Assembly (NCBI GenBank): GCA_937876375.1
Contig: CALEHY010000011.1
Location: 55,073 to 119,072 of the forward strand
Length of the DNA: 64,000 nt
Direction of reading: 5' to 3'
Origin: an uncultured Clostridia bacterium
GTDB taxonomy: Bacteria > Bacillota > Clostridia > Oscillospirales > Acutalibacteraceae
Shown in pieces: positions 8,767-16,202 of the stretch. The notes beneath the pieces were generated by a model, which saw nothing but the letters and a program-made list of their open reading frames with translations, did not search any database and had not been told where the DNA came from. Position 1 is the stretch's first letter. Each line of letters starts with the position of its first letter. Made by a program: the position numbers and the translations under genes.

Positions 8767-8945
8767 ATTGTGTCTTTTGTTCCACAACTGCGTTACGCCA
8801 AAAATTCGGCTCGGTCACATATCCACATATGTTCCCGTCGACCAAATTTTTTGCCAAGCCTTGTTGTGAACCAAAATCCATCAATTTTTTAAAGTTTATA
8901 TTTTTGATTTGAAAAACGGAAGGTCATATGACTTTCCGTTTTTGT
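8767..8945 (+). repeat. Foldback repeat plus terminator module, copy 2
   Basis: Starts directly after the lysS stop. The ~120-base element (8767-8886) matches copy 1 over its whole length with scattered substitutions, several of them compensating within the inverted arms. It is followed by the same kind of terminator (8912-8943). Confidence 0.8.
8912..8945 (+). terminator. Intrinsic terminator of greA-lysS
   Basis: AAAAACGGAAGGTCA pairs with TGACTTTCCGTTTTT around an AT loop, then T-rich sequence. Confidence 0.9.
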
Positions 8946-8948
8946 TTT

Positions 8949-8979
8949 CTAGCAACTAGCAACTAGTAACTAGCAACTA
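8949..8979 (+). repeat. CTAGYAA heptamer tandem repeat
   Basis: Four and a half copies of the 7-mer CTAGCAA (one as CTAGTAA), immediately upstream of the ilvD promoter. A related array lies at 34504-34534 before purD. Confidence 0.85.
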
Positions 8980-8986
8980 TATTGTG

Positions 8987-9015
8987 TTGACAATGCAAAT
9001 TAAAAAGAGTATAAT
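8987..9015 (+). promoter_or_regulatory. Sigma-A-type promoter for ilvD
   Basis: TTGACA (8987-8992), 17-bp spacer, TATAAT (9010-9015). The leader to the start codon is only about 40 bases, too short for a T-box. Confidence 0.88.
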
Positions 9016-9061
9016 TATTTAAATATATAATATAATAAATTATCTTTATAGGAGAAAATAT

Positions 9062-10726
9062 ATGAGATCAGATTTGATTAAAGAGGGACCAAGTAGAGCT
9101 CCTCATCGTTCATTGCTAAGAGCACTTGGCATTGACGAGCTAGAAATGAAAAGACCATTTGTCGCTGTTGTTAATTCAAAGAGTGACTACATTCCTGGTC
9201 ATATGCATCTTGACAAGATTGCAGAGCAGGTTAAGGCTGGTATCCGTAACGCTGGTGGTGTTCCATTTGAGTTTAACACTATCGGTGTTTGCGATGGTAT
9301 CGCTATGAATCACAGGGGTATGAAATATTCTCTTTGCTCTCGTGAGCTTATTGCTGATAGCATCGAGGTTATGCTCACAGCTCATCCTCTTGACGCTATC
9401 GTATTTATTCCAAACTGTGATAAGATTGTTCCTGGAATGATTCTTGCTGCTTGTCGCTTGAACCTACCTTGTATCTTCATCAATGGTGGTCCAATGCTTC
9501 CTGGTAAGAGCACAGAGACTAGCAATCCTATCGGCCTATCAGAGCAGTTTGAGTATGTTGGTGCGAACGCTGTTGGCAAGATGAGTGCAGAAAATCTTGA
9601 GCAGACAGCATTTACTGCTTGCCCAACTTGTGGCTCTTGCTCTGGTATGTACACAGCTAACTCTATGAACTGCCTAACAGAGTCTATCGGTATGTCACTA
9701 CCTGGCTCTGGCACAATCCCAGCTGTATATTCTGCTAGACTTCGTCTTGCAAAGATGGCTGGTGAAAGAGTTATGGACCTTCTAAAAGAGGATATTAAGC
9801 CATCTGACATTATCACCGAAAAGGCTATTGAGAACGCTATGCGTACTGATATGGCTATCGGTTGTTCTACTAATACAATTCTTCACCTTACAGCTATTGC
9901 CCATGCAGCTGGTCACGATATCGACCTTTCTGATTTGAACGAGATGGGCAATAACACACCACAGATTTGCAAGCTAAATCCTGCTTCTTCTGTATTCATC
10001 ACTGACCTTAACGACGTTGGTGGTATGCAGGCTGTTATCAAGGAGCTTGCTTCTGGCGGTCTTATCCACACAGATTGTCTAACAGTTAACGGAACAGTTG
10101 CTGATCGTATTGCAAAGGCTCCAGACGCTGACAACAATGTTATTCGCAAGCTTGACAATCCATTCTCAAAGGATGGTGGTATCGCTGTACTTAAGGGTAA
10201 TCTTGCTCTTGAGGGTGCTGTTGTTAAGAAGGGTGCTGTTGCTCCAGAGATGATGCAGCACAAGGGCCCTGCAAAGTGCTACAATTCAGAGGAAGAGGCT
10301 ATTGCTGCTATCAATGGTGGCAAGGTCGTTGCTGGTGACGTAGTTGTTATTCGCTATGAGGGTCCAAAGGGTGGCCCTGGTATGAGAGAGATGCTTTCTC
10401 CTACTTCTGCTATTATCGGTATGGGTCTTGGTTCATCAGTTGCACTACTTACTGATGGTCGTTTCTCTGGTGCTACAAGAGGTGCTTCAATTGGTCATGT
10501 TAGCCCTGAGGCTGCTGTTGGTGGCACAATCGCTCTTGTTGAGGATGGAGATGAGATTGAGATTGATATCCCAGCTCGTGTTCTTCAGGTTAATGTATCT
10601 GACGAGGTTCTTGCAGAGAGAAAAGCAAAGTGGACTGCTCCAAAGCAGGAGCTTACTGGTTACCTAAAGAGATATGCACAGCACGTTACCTCTGGTTCAC
10701 GTGGTGCTGTATTTGAGGATGACTAA
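9062..10726 (+). CDS. ilvD: Dihydroxy-acid dehydratase
   Basis: 554 residues, full family length. It dehydrates 2,3-dihydroxy-acids to the keto acids of valine and isoleucine and needs an Fe-S cluster. The cluster ligands are visible in NCDKIVPGM (Cys about 119) and CPTCGSCSGMYTANSMNC (around 190). The C-terminal region has the conserved TDGRFSGATRG and GHVSPEAA. AGGAG precedes the ATG. No other ilv or leu genes lie in this window, so it stands apart from the rest of the pathway; the next gene starts nine bases after its stop. Confidence 0.97.
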   Translation: MRSDLIKEGPSRAPHRSLLRALGIDELEMKRPFVAVVNSKSDYIPGHMHLDKIAEQVKAGIRNAGGVPFEFNTIGVCDGIAMNHRGMKYSLCSRELIADSIEVMLTAHPLDAIVFIPNCDKIVPGMILAACRLNLPCIFINGGPMLPGKSTETSNPIGLSEQFEYVGANAVGKMSAENLEQTAFTACPTCGSCSGMYTANSMNCLTESIGMSLPGSGTIPAVYSARLRLAKMAGERVMDLLKEDIKPSDIITEKAIENAMRTDMAIGCSTNTILHLTAIAHAAGHDIDLSDLNEMGNNTPQICKLNPASSVFITDLNDVGGMQAVIKELASGGLIHTDCLTVNGTVADRIAKAPDADNNVIRKLDNPFSKDGGIAVLKGNLALEGAVVKKGAVAPEMMQHKGPAKCYNSEEEAIAAINGGKVVAGDVVVIRYEGPKGGPGMREMLSPTSAIIGMGLGSSVALLTDGRFSGATRGASIGHVSPEAAVGGTIALVEDGDEIEIDIPARVLQVNVSDEVLAERKAKWTAPKQELTGYLKRYAQHVTSGSRGAVFEDD

Positions 10727-10734
10727 TATCTGCT

Positions 10735-11322
10735 ATGGCAAATAAAGAAAAAACAAAAAAGCATAGAAAAAGAGGGAACAAGACCTCATCATATTTTTTA
10801 GTACCTATCATTTATGTGCTGATATCTATGGTGATTGTCGTGCCAGTATTGGCTGGTGGTATGCACTTTGCTGTTAACACTGTCCACGAGGCACAGAATA
10901 CTCTTTCTATTGATTATAACGACATATCCGTGTCCGATGATACTGATGGCAAAATTGGCACATGTGAGTACGCTGGCACGGTAGAATGTGAGCGTGTTGG
11001 ACTGTATGCAGATGTGTATTATGGTATCAACCGTGTGTCACTTCGAGATGGCTGTGGCATTATTACTAATGGCGATTTGAACAAGCTTTTTGGCTATTCT
11101 ACCACTGTGTTTAAACCACTTAACAAGCTAGAGGTTGGTGATACTATCACTCTTTCGACCCCTGCTGGTGATACGAAATATAAGGTTGCTAATATTTATG
11201 ACAAGGATGTTAGCGACAGTGTAGACAAGGGTCTAATCCTATGTACTACAAGTGGGAATTCACCATTCTCCATTTACGACAGCACTAGAGTGTTCGTCGT
11301 AGCAGAGGAGGTGTACCAATGA
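10735..11322 (+). CDS. Membrane-anchored protein with sortase-like C-terminal region; function unknown
   Basis: 195 residues. A very basic cytoplasmic N terminus is followed by one transmembrane helix (~20-45) and an outside domain. In that domain, FKPLNKLEVGDTITL, KYKVANIYD, LILCTTS and TRVFVVAE resemble the order of beta strands in sortases (GH...F..L..L..GD, LTLITC, R-V-V). The catalytic His position reads TNGD and the position of the catalytic Cys appears to be Thr, while an Arg is kept. If the alignment is right this is a pseudo-sortase; it may also be unrelated. It starts nine bases after ilvD with no clear ribosome binding site and overlaps the next gene by four bases. Confidence 0.5.
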   Translation: MANKEKTKKHRKRGNKTSSYFLVPIIYVLISMVIVVPVLAGGMHFAVNTVHEAQNTLSIDYNDISVSDDTDGKIGTCEYAGTVECERVGLYADVYYGINRVSLRDGCGIITNGDLNKLFGYSTTVFKPLNKLEVGDTITLSTPAGDTKYKVANIYDKDVSDSVDKGLILCTTSGNSPFSIYDSTRVFVVAEEVYQ

Positions 11323-12173
11323 GTAAAAAGAGATATAAGGGACAGAACACCTTTGGGCACTATTTGCTCTCTTTCCTACTGTTTATAGCGTTGTCTGTGT
11401 TGAGTTTGTCTATTTGCTTTAAGGCATATATTATCAACCCTAACACTTTTTCTAATGTTTTGACTGACAGACAGTATATTGTTGCTCTGTGCGATGATAT
11501 TAAGGAATTTGCTACTGATGAAAGCAAGAAATGCTATATCAGTGATGATTTCGTCGATAGTGTTATTAATTACGATACTGTTTATGATATCGAGGCATCA
11601 TTTATCCATTCATCACTTGGCACCTCTAATGCATATTCATCCGATGCTTATCAAAGTAATTTGAATGCTTTTCAGGACAAGCTGAAGAAGGCTATTGATA
11701 CCGAGATTAAGGCACAGGGTGTATCTCCAGCTGTGAAGGATGGCAGTACTAAGCTATCACAGAGCATCACAGCGTATGCAAAGGAGAAGACAGAGTTTGT
11801 ATATATCGACCAGCTACAGACAACACTAAATTTGTCTAATGCATTGGTTACGGTTGTTGCTGTTATATCAGCTATTATGACAGTTATATTGGCTGTAGTG
11901 CTCTTTTTCAAACATTCAAAGAGATATCGTTCGCTACGATTGATACTCTTTTCTGTGCAAGCAAGTGCATTATTTAACTTTGCTATGGTGCTTGCTGTTG
12001 CATTTGTTAGATTGATTAAGGATTTGGTAATCTATCCTACATATTTGTGCTCTGCTATTATGAGCTATGTGGGTATGTCGATGCTCGTTGTGTCACTATC
12101 TGGACTAGTGCTAGTGATTGCGTCATTGATATTGATTACAGCTATTTGGCGACTTAAACGTGGCAAGGATTAA
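11319..12173 (+). CDS. Unknown membrane protein with extracytoplasmic domain
   Basis: 284 residues; I do not recognise a family. There is one N-terminal transmembrane helix (~14-38), then about 130 mostly polar residues likely outside the cell, then three closely spaced hydrophobic helices (~175-195, 208-232, 243-275) ending in a basic RLKRGKD tail. Its ATG overlaps the stop of the preceding gene (ATGA), so the two are translationally coupled. It precedes a TagH/Wzt-like ATPase by 23 bases. With four helices it does not look like the six-helix permease that such ATPases normally use. Confidence 0.7.
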   Translation: MSKKRYKGQNTFGHYLLSFLLFIALSVLSLSICFKAYIINPNTFSNVLTDRQYIVALCDDIKEFATDESKKCYISDDFVDSVINYDTVYDIEASFIHSSLGTSNAYSSDAYQSNLNAFQDKLKKAIDTEIKAQGVSPAVKDGSTKLSQSITAYAKEKTEFVYIDQLQTTLNLSNALVTVVAVISAIMTVILAVVLFFKHSKRYRSLRLILFSVQASALFNFAMVLAVAFVRLIKDLVIYPTYLCSAIMSYVGMSMLVVSLSGLVLVIASLILITAIWRLKRGKD

Positions 12174-12196
12174 TCCTGTCAAAAGAGGAAATAATT

Positions 12197-12964
12197 ATGG
12201 AAAATATTGAAAACAAGAATGATATTGCTATATCTGTAAAGAATGTATGCATGGATTTCACCCTTGATAAAGAAAAGGTTGATAATCTTAAGGAATATAT
12301 GATTCGCTTGCTTACTCATAAGCTTGAGTACAAGAAATTCCATGCACTAAAGGATATTTCATTTGAATTAAAAAAAGGACAGCGTCTTGCTATCCTTGGA
12401 TTTAATGGTGCTGGTAAGAGTACATTGCTTAAAACTATCGTTGGTGTTTACAAGCCTACTAGTGGAGAGATTGAGACTAATGGTGTTATTGCTCCATTGC
12501 TTGAGCTTGGTGCTGGCTTTGACCCTAACTATAATGGTAGAGAGAACATTTATCTTTATGGCGCTATTCTTGGCTATAGCAGGGAATACCTTGATAGCAA
12601 GCTTCAGGAAATTATTGATTTTTCAGAGCTTGGTCATTTCATCGATGTTCCACTAAAAAATTATTCTTCTGGTATGAAGGCTCGTCTTGGATTCTCCATC
12701 GCTACAGCTGTTAATCCAGACATTCTTATCTTGGATGAGGTTTTGTCAGTAGGTGACGCTAAGTTTAGAAAGAAGAGTCTTGCAAAGGTTCAGTCAATGT
12801 TCGACCAGGGCGTTACTGTTGTGTTCGTATCCCATAATATTCAGCAGGTTAAGAGTATTTGTGATACTGCAATTCTTCTTGATCATGGCGAGGTTATTGC
12901 ATTCGGCGAGGTTAACGAGGTTGCTGCTATCTACGAAGAGCGTACAAATGGCAAAAAAGATTAA
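12197..12964 (+). CDS. ABC transporter ATP-binding protein, TagH/Wzt (polysaccharide/teichoic acid export) type
   Basis: 255 residues with Walker A GFNGAGKST (~70), signature YSSGMKARLGF (~157), Walker B ILILDEVLSVGD (~180) and the switch His in VSHN. The stretch ELGAGFDPNYNGRENIYL is characteristic of the subfamily that exports O-antigen, teichoic acid or other polymers. The C-terminal substrate-binding extension of long Wzt proteins is absent. The usual partner permease is not adjacent: upstream lie two unknown membrane proteins, and downstream is a terminator. Either the partner is elsewhere or one of the unknown proteins is a divergent partner. Confidence 0.88.
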   Translation: MENIENKNDIAISVKNVCMDFTLDKEKVDNLKEYMIRLLTHKLEYKKFHALKDISFELKKGQRLAILGFNGAGKSTLLKTIVGVYKPTSGEIETNGVIAPLLELGAGFDPNYNGRENIYLYGAILGYSREYLDSKLQEIIDFSELGHFIDVPLKNYSSGMKARLGFSIATAVNPDILILDEVLSVGDAKFRKKSLAKVQSMFDQGVTVVFVSHNIQQVKSICDTAILLDHGEVIAFGEVNEVAAIYEERTNGKKD

Positions 12965-12980
12965 TAAAACTATATAAAAT

Positions 12981-13009
12981 AAAAGACGACACAGTGTGTC
13001 GTCTTTTTT
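12981..13009. terminator. Bidirectional intrinsic terminator
   Basis: AAAAGACGACAC pairs with GTGTCGTCTTTT around a tiny loop, followed by a T-run; it overlaps the end of the minus-strand gene downstream and can serve both sides. Confidence 0.9.
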
Positions 13010-13544
13010 ATTTGTAATAAATACTATTTGGATATTTTTGATTAACTGGCTTTTTGCTCTTGTTTTTATCCTCTTGTGCCTTGACGATAATAGCCCAGTC
13101 ACTCTCCTCAAAATCCTCTAGTGTAGCACCAGATTCAATCTTTTGGTTTATATCGGATATTCTGCGCACTTCGTTGTTGTACATCATCTCATCCTGCTCA
13201 TACGAACGATTTGTAGTCAAGAATGTGAAGAATGAAACAACTGTGATGATACCAGCTATTAGTCTAATTGTGCTGAAGTTACCAGTTTCTACTAGCACCT
13301 CGTCAACAACAGTTGTATGTGATGATATTAAAGTTATTAAAAATACAATAGCACCGATTAATGATACAATAATAGCTAAGAATTGGAACACCACATAGTT
13401 TTCTCTTTTTGGTGGCTTTGGTATATCGATGAGCTCTAGCTTCTGTACCTCTACCTTGCTACTATCGTATCCACAGTACAAGCATTTTAATGGCGATCTG
13501 TCTATGATCTTGTTTTTGCATTGTGGACAATCTGTATATTTCAT
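13008..13544 (-). CDS. Zinc-ribbon protein with two transmembrane helices, unknown function
   Basis: About 178 residues from the ATG at 13544, giving MKYTDCPQCKNKI; an upstream in-frame start would add 12 residues and place extra sequence before the zinc ribbon. CPQC and CLYC near the N terminus form a four-Cys zinc ribbon. Two hydrophobic helices follow (~55-80 and ~95-115), then a charged C-terminal tail rich in Glu, Asp and Lys. No catalytic motif is seen. Such zinc-ribbon plus membrane proteins are common in Clostridia and mostly uncharacterised. It stands alone between the upstream unit's terminator and the ribosomal leader. Confidence 0.7.
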   Translation of the reverse strand: MKYTDCPQCKNKIIDRSPLKCLYCGYDSSKVEVQKLELIDIPKPPKRENYVVFQFLAIIVSLIGAIVFLITLISSHTTVVDEVLVETGNFSTIRLIAGIITVVSFFTFLTTNRSYEQDEMMYNNEVRRISDINQKIESGATLEDFEESDWAIIVKAQEDKNKSKKPVNQKYPNSIYYK

Positions 13545-13777
13545 AGTTCTTACTATAACATAATGATAGTTTATTATCAAGTTTTTTATATTTGCATTTT
13601 ATTGACTGAAATGAGTACTTTTGTATATAGTTATATTCTGCAACTATATATTGTGGTGTGAGTGATTACTCATTCTATATTTGCCTAATTTTTCTGTTGT
13701 GCAATTTTAACAAACTTTCAAAAAATTATTTGTTATTTCAAACGAAATTTTTTTGGAAAATTTTTTCGTAAAAAGGC

Positions 13778-13806
13778 TTGACAAGGGGCTATATATATTA
13801 TATAAT
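13778..13806 (+). promoter_or_regulatory. Main promoter of the S10-spc-alpha ribosomal operon
   Basis: TTGACA (13778-13783), 17-bp spacer, TATAAT (13801-13806): perfect consensus. The 230 bases between the zinc-ribbon gene start and this promoter are AT-rich with no gene that I can see. Confidence 0.9.
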
Positions 13807-13812
13807 AGCCGA

Positions 13813-14116
13813 GCATGTGGTGAACTGCGTATTATAATATGCTATATTATATAACAGTGATAGACCACATAACAAGATATGCGTTGATGTATGAGGTTGC
13901 GTCATAACCCAAGACGGTAATTCATACGGAGTATGTCCGGTTTAAAACACGGGCGAAACAAATCTGGTACTAAACCACAACGAGTAACTTGCGAATACTC
14001 GTGGTATGCCTAAACTCTGCCCGAATGAATATGGTCATTCGGTTTAATTAATGAGCAGGGTGGAAACACACGGCACTGTGGAACGGTATTAGAACTCGCA
14101 CCACAAAATTTTCATG
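13813..14116 (+). ncRNA. Structured leader RNA of the ribosomal operon (S10 leader candidate)
   Basis: About 300 bases without a credible reading frame. Visible pairings are ATGTGGT/ACCACAT (13815-13821 with 13864-13870), GGTTTA/TAAACC (13939-13944 with 13971-13976), CGAGTA/TACTCG (13981-13986 with 13996-14001) and CCGAATGA/TCATTCGG (14021-14028 with 14035-14042), the last enclosed by CTGC/GCAG. CACCAC at 14099-14104, just before the rpsJ ribosome binding site, can pair with GTGGTG at 13817-13822 and so competes with the first helix. This suggests autogenous control by a ribosomal protein, by analogy with other ribosomal leaders. There is no T-run terminator, so translation or stability is the more likely target. 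Confidence 0.65.
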
Positions 14117-14128
14117 GAGGAAATTAAA

Positions 14129-14443
14129 ATGGCAGCAAGTAAAGTAAAGATCAGAATCCGTCTTAAGGGTTATGATCACAGCCTAGTTGATCAGGCTGCA
14201 GAGAAGATTGTTGAAACTGCAAAGAGAACTGGCGCACAGGTAAGTGGTCCAATTCCTCTTCCAACAGAGATCGAGAAGGTTACAATCCTTCGTGCTGTAC
14301 ACAAGTACAAGGATTCTCGTGAGCAGTTTGAGCAGAGAACACACAAAAGACTCATTGACATTCTTAGACCTTCAAACAAAACTGTTGAAGCTCTAACAAG
14401 TCTTGAGCTCCCAGCTGGTGTAGATATCGAAATCAAGCTATAA
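14129..14443 (+). CDS. rpsJ: 30S ribosomal protein S10
   Basis: 104 residues. S10 (NusE) sits in the head of the 30S subunit and also joins NusB in antitermination complexes. The sequence IRIRLKGYDHSLVDQAA and the region GPIPLPT are family signatures. I take ATG 14129, twelve bases after GGAGG; the in-frame ATG at 14114 lies within that binding site region. It is the first gene of the operon, directly after the structured leader. Confidence 0.97.
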   Translation: MAASKVKIRIRLKGYDHSLVDQAAEKIVETAKRTGAQVSGPIPLPTEIEKVTILRAVHKYKDSREQFEQRTHKRLIDILRPSNKTVEALTSLELPAGVDIEIKL

Positions 14444-14469
14444 TCGATATCGATAGCTAGTTGAGGTCA

Positions 14470-14488
14470 TGTTGGGTGAAAATCCCAA
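14470..14488 (+). promoter_or_regulatory. Hairpin in the rpsJ-rplC spacer
   Basis: GTTGGG and CCCAAC form a 6-bp stem over a TGAAAAT loop, 26 bases before rplC. No T-run follows; a processing or translational role is possible. Confidence 0.4.
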
Positions 14489-14513
14489 CCAATAACCAAA
14501 GGAGGAAATAAAC

Positions 14514-15146
14514 ATGAAGAAAGGTCTTATCGGTAAGAAAATCGGCATGACTCAGATCTTCGACGAGACAGGCAACGCAGTTCCTGTTACAGTTGTTGAG
14601 GCTGGTCCATGCGTAGTTACCCAGAAGAAGACAATGGAGAACGATGGCTACGAAGCAATCCAGGTTGGTTTTGGCGACGTTAAGGTTAGCAGAGTTAACA
14701 AGCCAATGAAGGGTCACTTCGACAAGGCTGACGTAGCTCCAAAGAAAACACTTAAAGAGTTCCGTCTCGAAGACATTGCATCAATCAATGTTGGCGATAT
14801 CATTAAAGCTGACACATTCGCAGCTGGTGAAATCGTAGACGTACAGGGAACAAGCAAGGGTCACGGCACAGCAGGTGCTATCAAGCGCTGGAATTTCTCC
14901 AGACTTCGTATGACACACGGTACTGGTCCTAACCACAGACACGCTGGTTCACTTGGTGCATGTTCAAGCCCATCAAGAGTATTCAAGGGCAAGAAGATGG
15001 CAGGTCACTATGGTCACGAAACAGTTACAGTTCAGAACCTAAAGGTAGTAAAGGTTGACGCTGAGAACAATCTCATCGCAATCAAGGGTGCAATCCCAGG
15101 TCCTAAGGGCGGAATTGTTGTTATCGCAGACGCAGTTAAAGCTTAA
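14514..15146 (+). CDS. rplC: 50S ribosomal protein L3
   Basis: 210 residues. L3 is an early 50S assembly protein whose loop approaches the peptidyl transferase centre. The signature is visible in GTSKGHGTAGAIKRWNF and the Gly/His-rich HGTGPNHRHAGSLGA segment (~125-165). It starts with AAAGGAGG upstream and is followed by rplD after 17 bases. Length and sequence are ordinary. Confidence 0.97.
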   Translation: MKKGLIGKKIGMTQIFDETGNAVPVTVVEAGPCVVTQKKTMENDGYEAIQVGFGDVKVSRVNKPMKGHFDKADVAPKKTLKEFRLEDIASINVGDIIKADTFAAGEIVDVQGTSKGHGTAGAIKRWNFSRLRMTHGTGPNHRHAGSLGACSSPSRVFKGKKMAGHYGHETVTVQNLKVVKVDAENNLIAIKGAIPGPKGGIVVIADAVKA

Positions 15147-15163
15147 CGAAAGGAGAGATAAAT

Positions 15164-15787
15164 ATGGCACAGGTTCAGGTTTATAACCAAGAAGGAAGAA
15201 AGACTTCCAAGATGGAACTTGCTGATGCAGTTTTCGCTATTGAGCCAAGCGCAGAGGCAATGCACCTAGCAGTAGTTAGCTATCTAGCTAATCAGCGTCA
15301 GGGCACACAGTCAACTCTCACTCGTTCAGAAGTAAGTGGTGGCGGTGCTAAGCCTTGGAGACAGAAGGGTACTGGTCGTGCTCGTCAGGGCTCAACAAGA
15401 AGCCCACAGTGGACACACGGCGGTATCGCTCTTGGTCCAAAGCCAAGAACATATAAGGTTAACCTCAACAAGAAGGTTAAGAGACTCGCTATGAAGTCAG
15501 CTCTTTCAACAAAGGTAGCTGATGACGAGATGATGATCATCAACAAGATCGAGTTTGACGGTATCAAGACAAAGGCAGCTGCAGAGATGCTTACAAAGCT
15601 AAAGGCTGCAAAGAAGTCACTTATCGTTACAGCTGACGTTGATGAGACAATCTACAAGAGTGCACGTAACATTGAGGGCGTTAAGGTTGTTACAGTAAAT
15701 ACACTTTGTGTTTACGACATTCTCAACTGCGATTCATTCATCGTTCTCAAGGATGCTGCAAAGAAGATTGAGGAGGTATATGCATAA
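15164..15787 (+). CDS. rplD: 50S ribosomal protein L4
   Basis: 207 residues. L4 lines the narrow part of the peptide exit tunnel through its extended loop, here GTGRARQGSTRSPQWTHGG (~70-90), where macrolide-resistance changes are known in other species. In gamma-proteobacteria L4 also represses this operon, so it is a candidate ligand for the leader upstream of rpsJ, though that is only inference here. Its stop codon overlaps the rplW start by one base. Confidence 0.97.
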   Translation: MAQVQVYNQEGRKTSKMELADAVFAIEPSAEAMHLAVVSYLANQRQGTQSTLTRSEVSGGGAKPWRQKGTGRARQGSTRSPQWTHGGIALGPKPRTYKVNLNKKVKRLAMKSALSTKVADDEMMIINKIEFDGIKTKAAAEMLTKLKAAKKSLIVTADVDETIYKSARNIEGVKVVTVNTLCVYDILNCDSFIVLKDAAKKIEEVYA

Positions 15788-16083
15788 TGAAAACAGCTCA
15801 GGATATCATTCTCAAGCCAATCATCACTGAGGAATCAATGATGGGTATTATGATGAAGAAATATACCTTCAAGGTTGCAAAGGACGCAAACAAAATTGAA
15901 ATCGCTAAGGCTGTTGAGACAGTTTTCCCTGGCGTTAAGGTTGCTAAGGTAAACACAATCAACGTTAGAGGCCACAAGCGTCGTCAGGGTTACAACGTAG
16001 GCTACACTCCATCATGGAAGAAGGCTATCGTAACTCTAACAGAGGATTCAAAGGAAATCGAATTCTTCAACGATATGATGTAA
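15787..16083 (+). CDS. rplW: 50S ribosomal protein L23
   Basis: 98 residues. L23 sits at the tunnel exit and is the docking point for trigger factor and signal recognition particle. ILKPIITEESM at the N terminus and the NVRGHKRRQGY loop are family features. It shares one base with the end of rplD, so translation is coupled. A 119-base gap with hairpins separates it from rplB. Confidence 0.96.
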   Translation: MKTAQDIILKPIITEESMMGIMMKKYTFKVAKDANKIEIAKAVETVFPGVKVAKVNTINVRGHKRRQGYNVGYTPSWKKAIVTLTEDSKEIEFFNDMM

Positions 16084-16086
16084 TCA

Positions 16087-16121
16087 CTATATAATATAAA
16101 TATTTATAACATATTATATAG
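16087..16121 (+). promoter_or_regulatory. 10-bp inverted repeat in the rplW-rplB gap
   Basis: CTATATAATA (16087-16096) pairs perfectly with TATTATATAG (16112-16121). A second weak pairing (ACGAAT with ATTCGT) lies further on. No T-run, so not a terminator; it may be a processing site, and its TATAAT could equally belong to an internal promoter. Confidence 0.4.
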
Positions 16122-16202
16122 ACGCAACAAACAAATTCACGAATGATGAGGTATGAAGAGTGCCATCTCTTCGCAAAGTTATTCGTAATAAGGAGATTAA
16201 TA

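Noticed and set aside
8949..8979. Tandem heptamers considered as a CRISPR or iteron array
   Set aside because: Units are only 7 bases with no spacers, no cas genes and no replication gene nearby.
9016..9061. Possible T-box or attenuator before ilvD
   Set aside because: The leader is about 40 bases and contains no hairpin or T-run.
14055..14075. GCAGGGTGGAAACAC in the S10 leader resembles a T-box core
   Set aside because: No terminator/antiterminator pair, no stem I specifier or AG bulge arrangement, and T-boxes are not expected before ribosomal operons.
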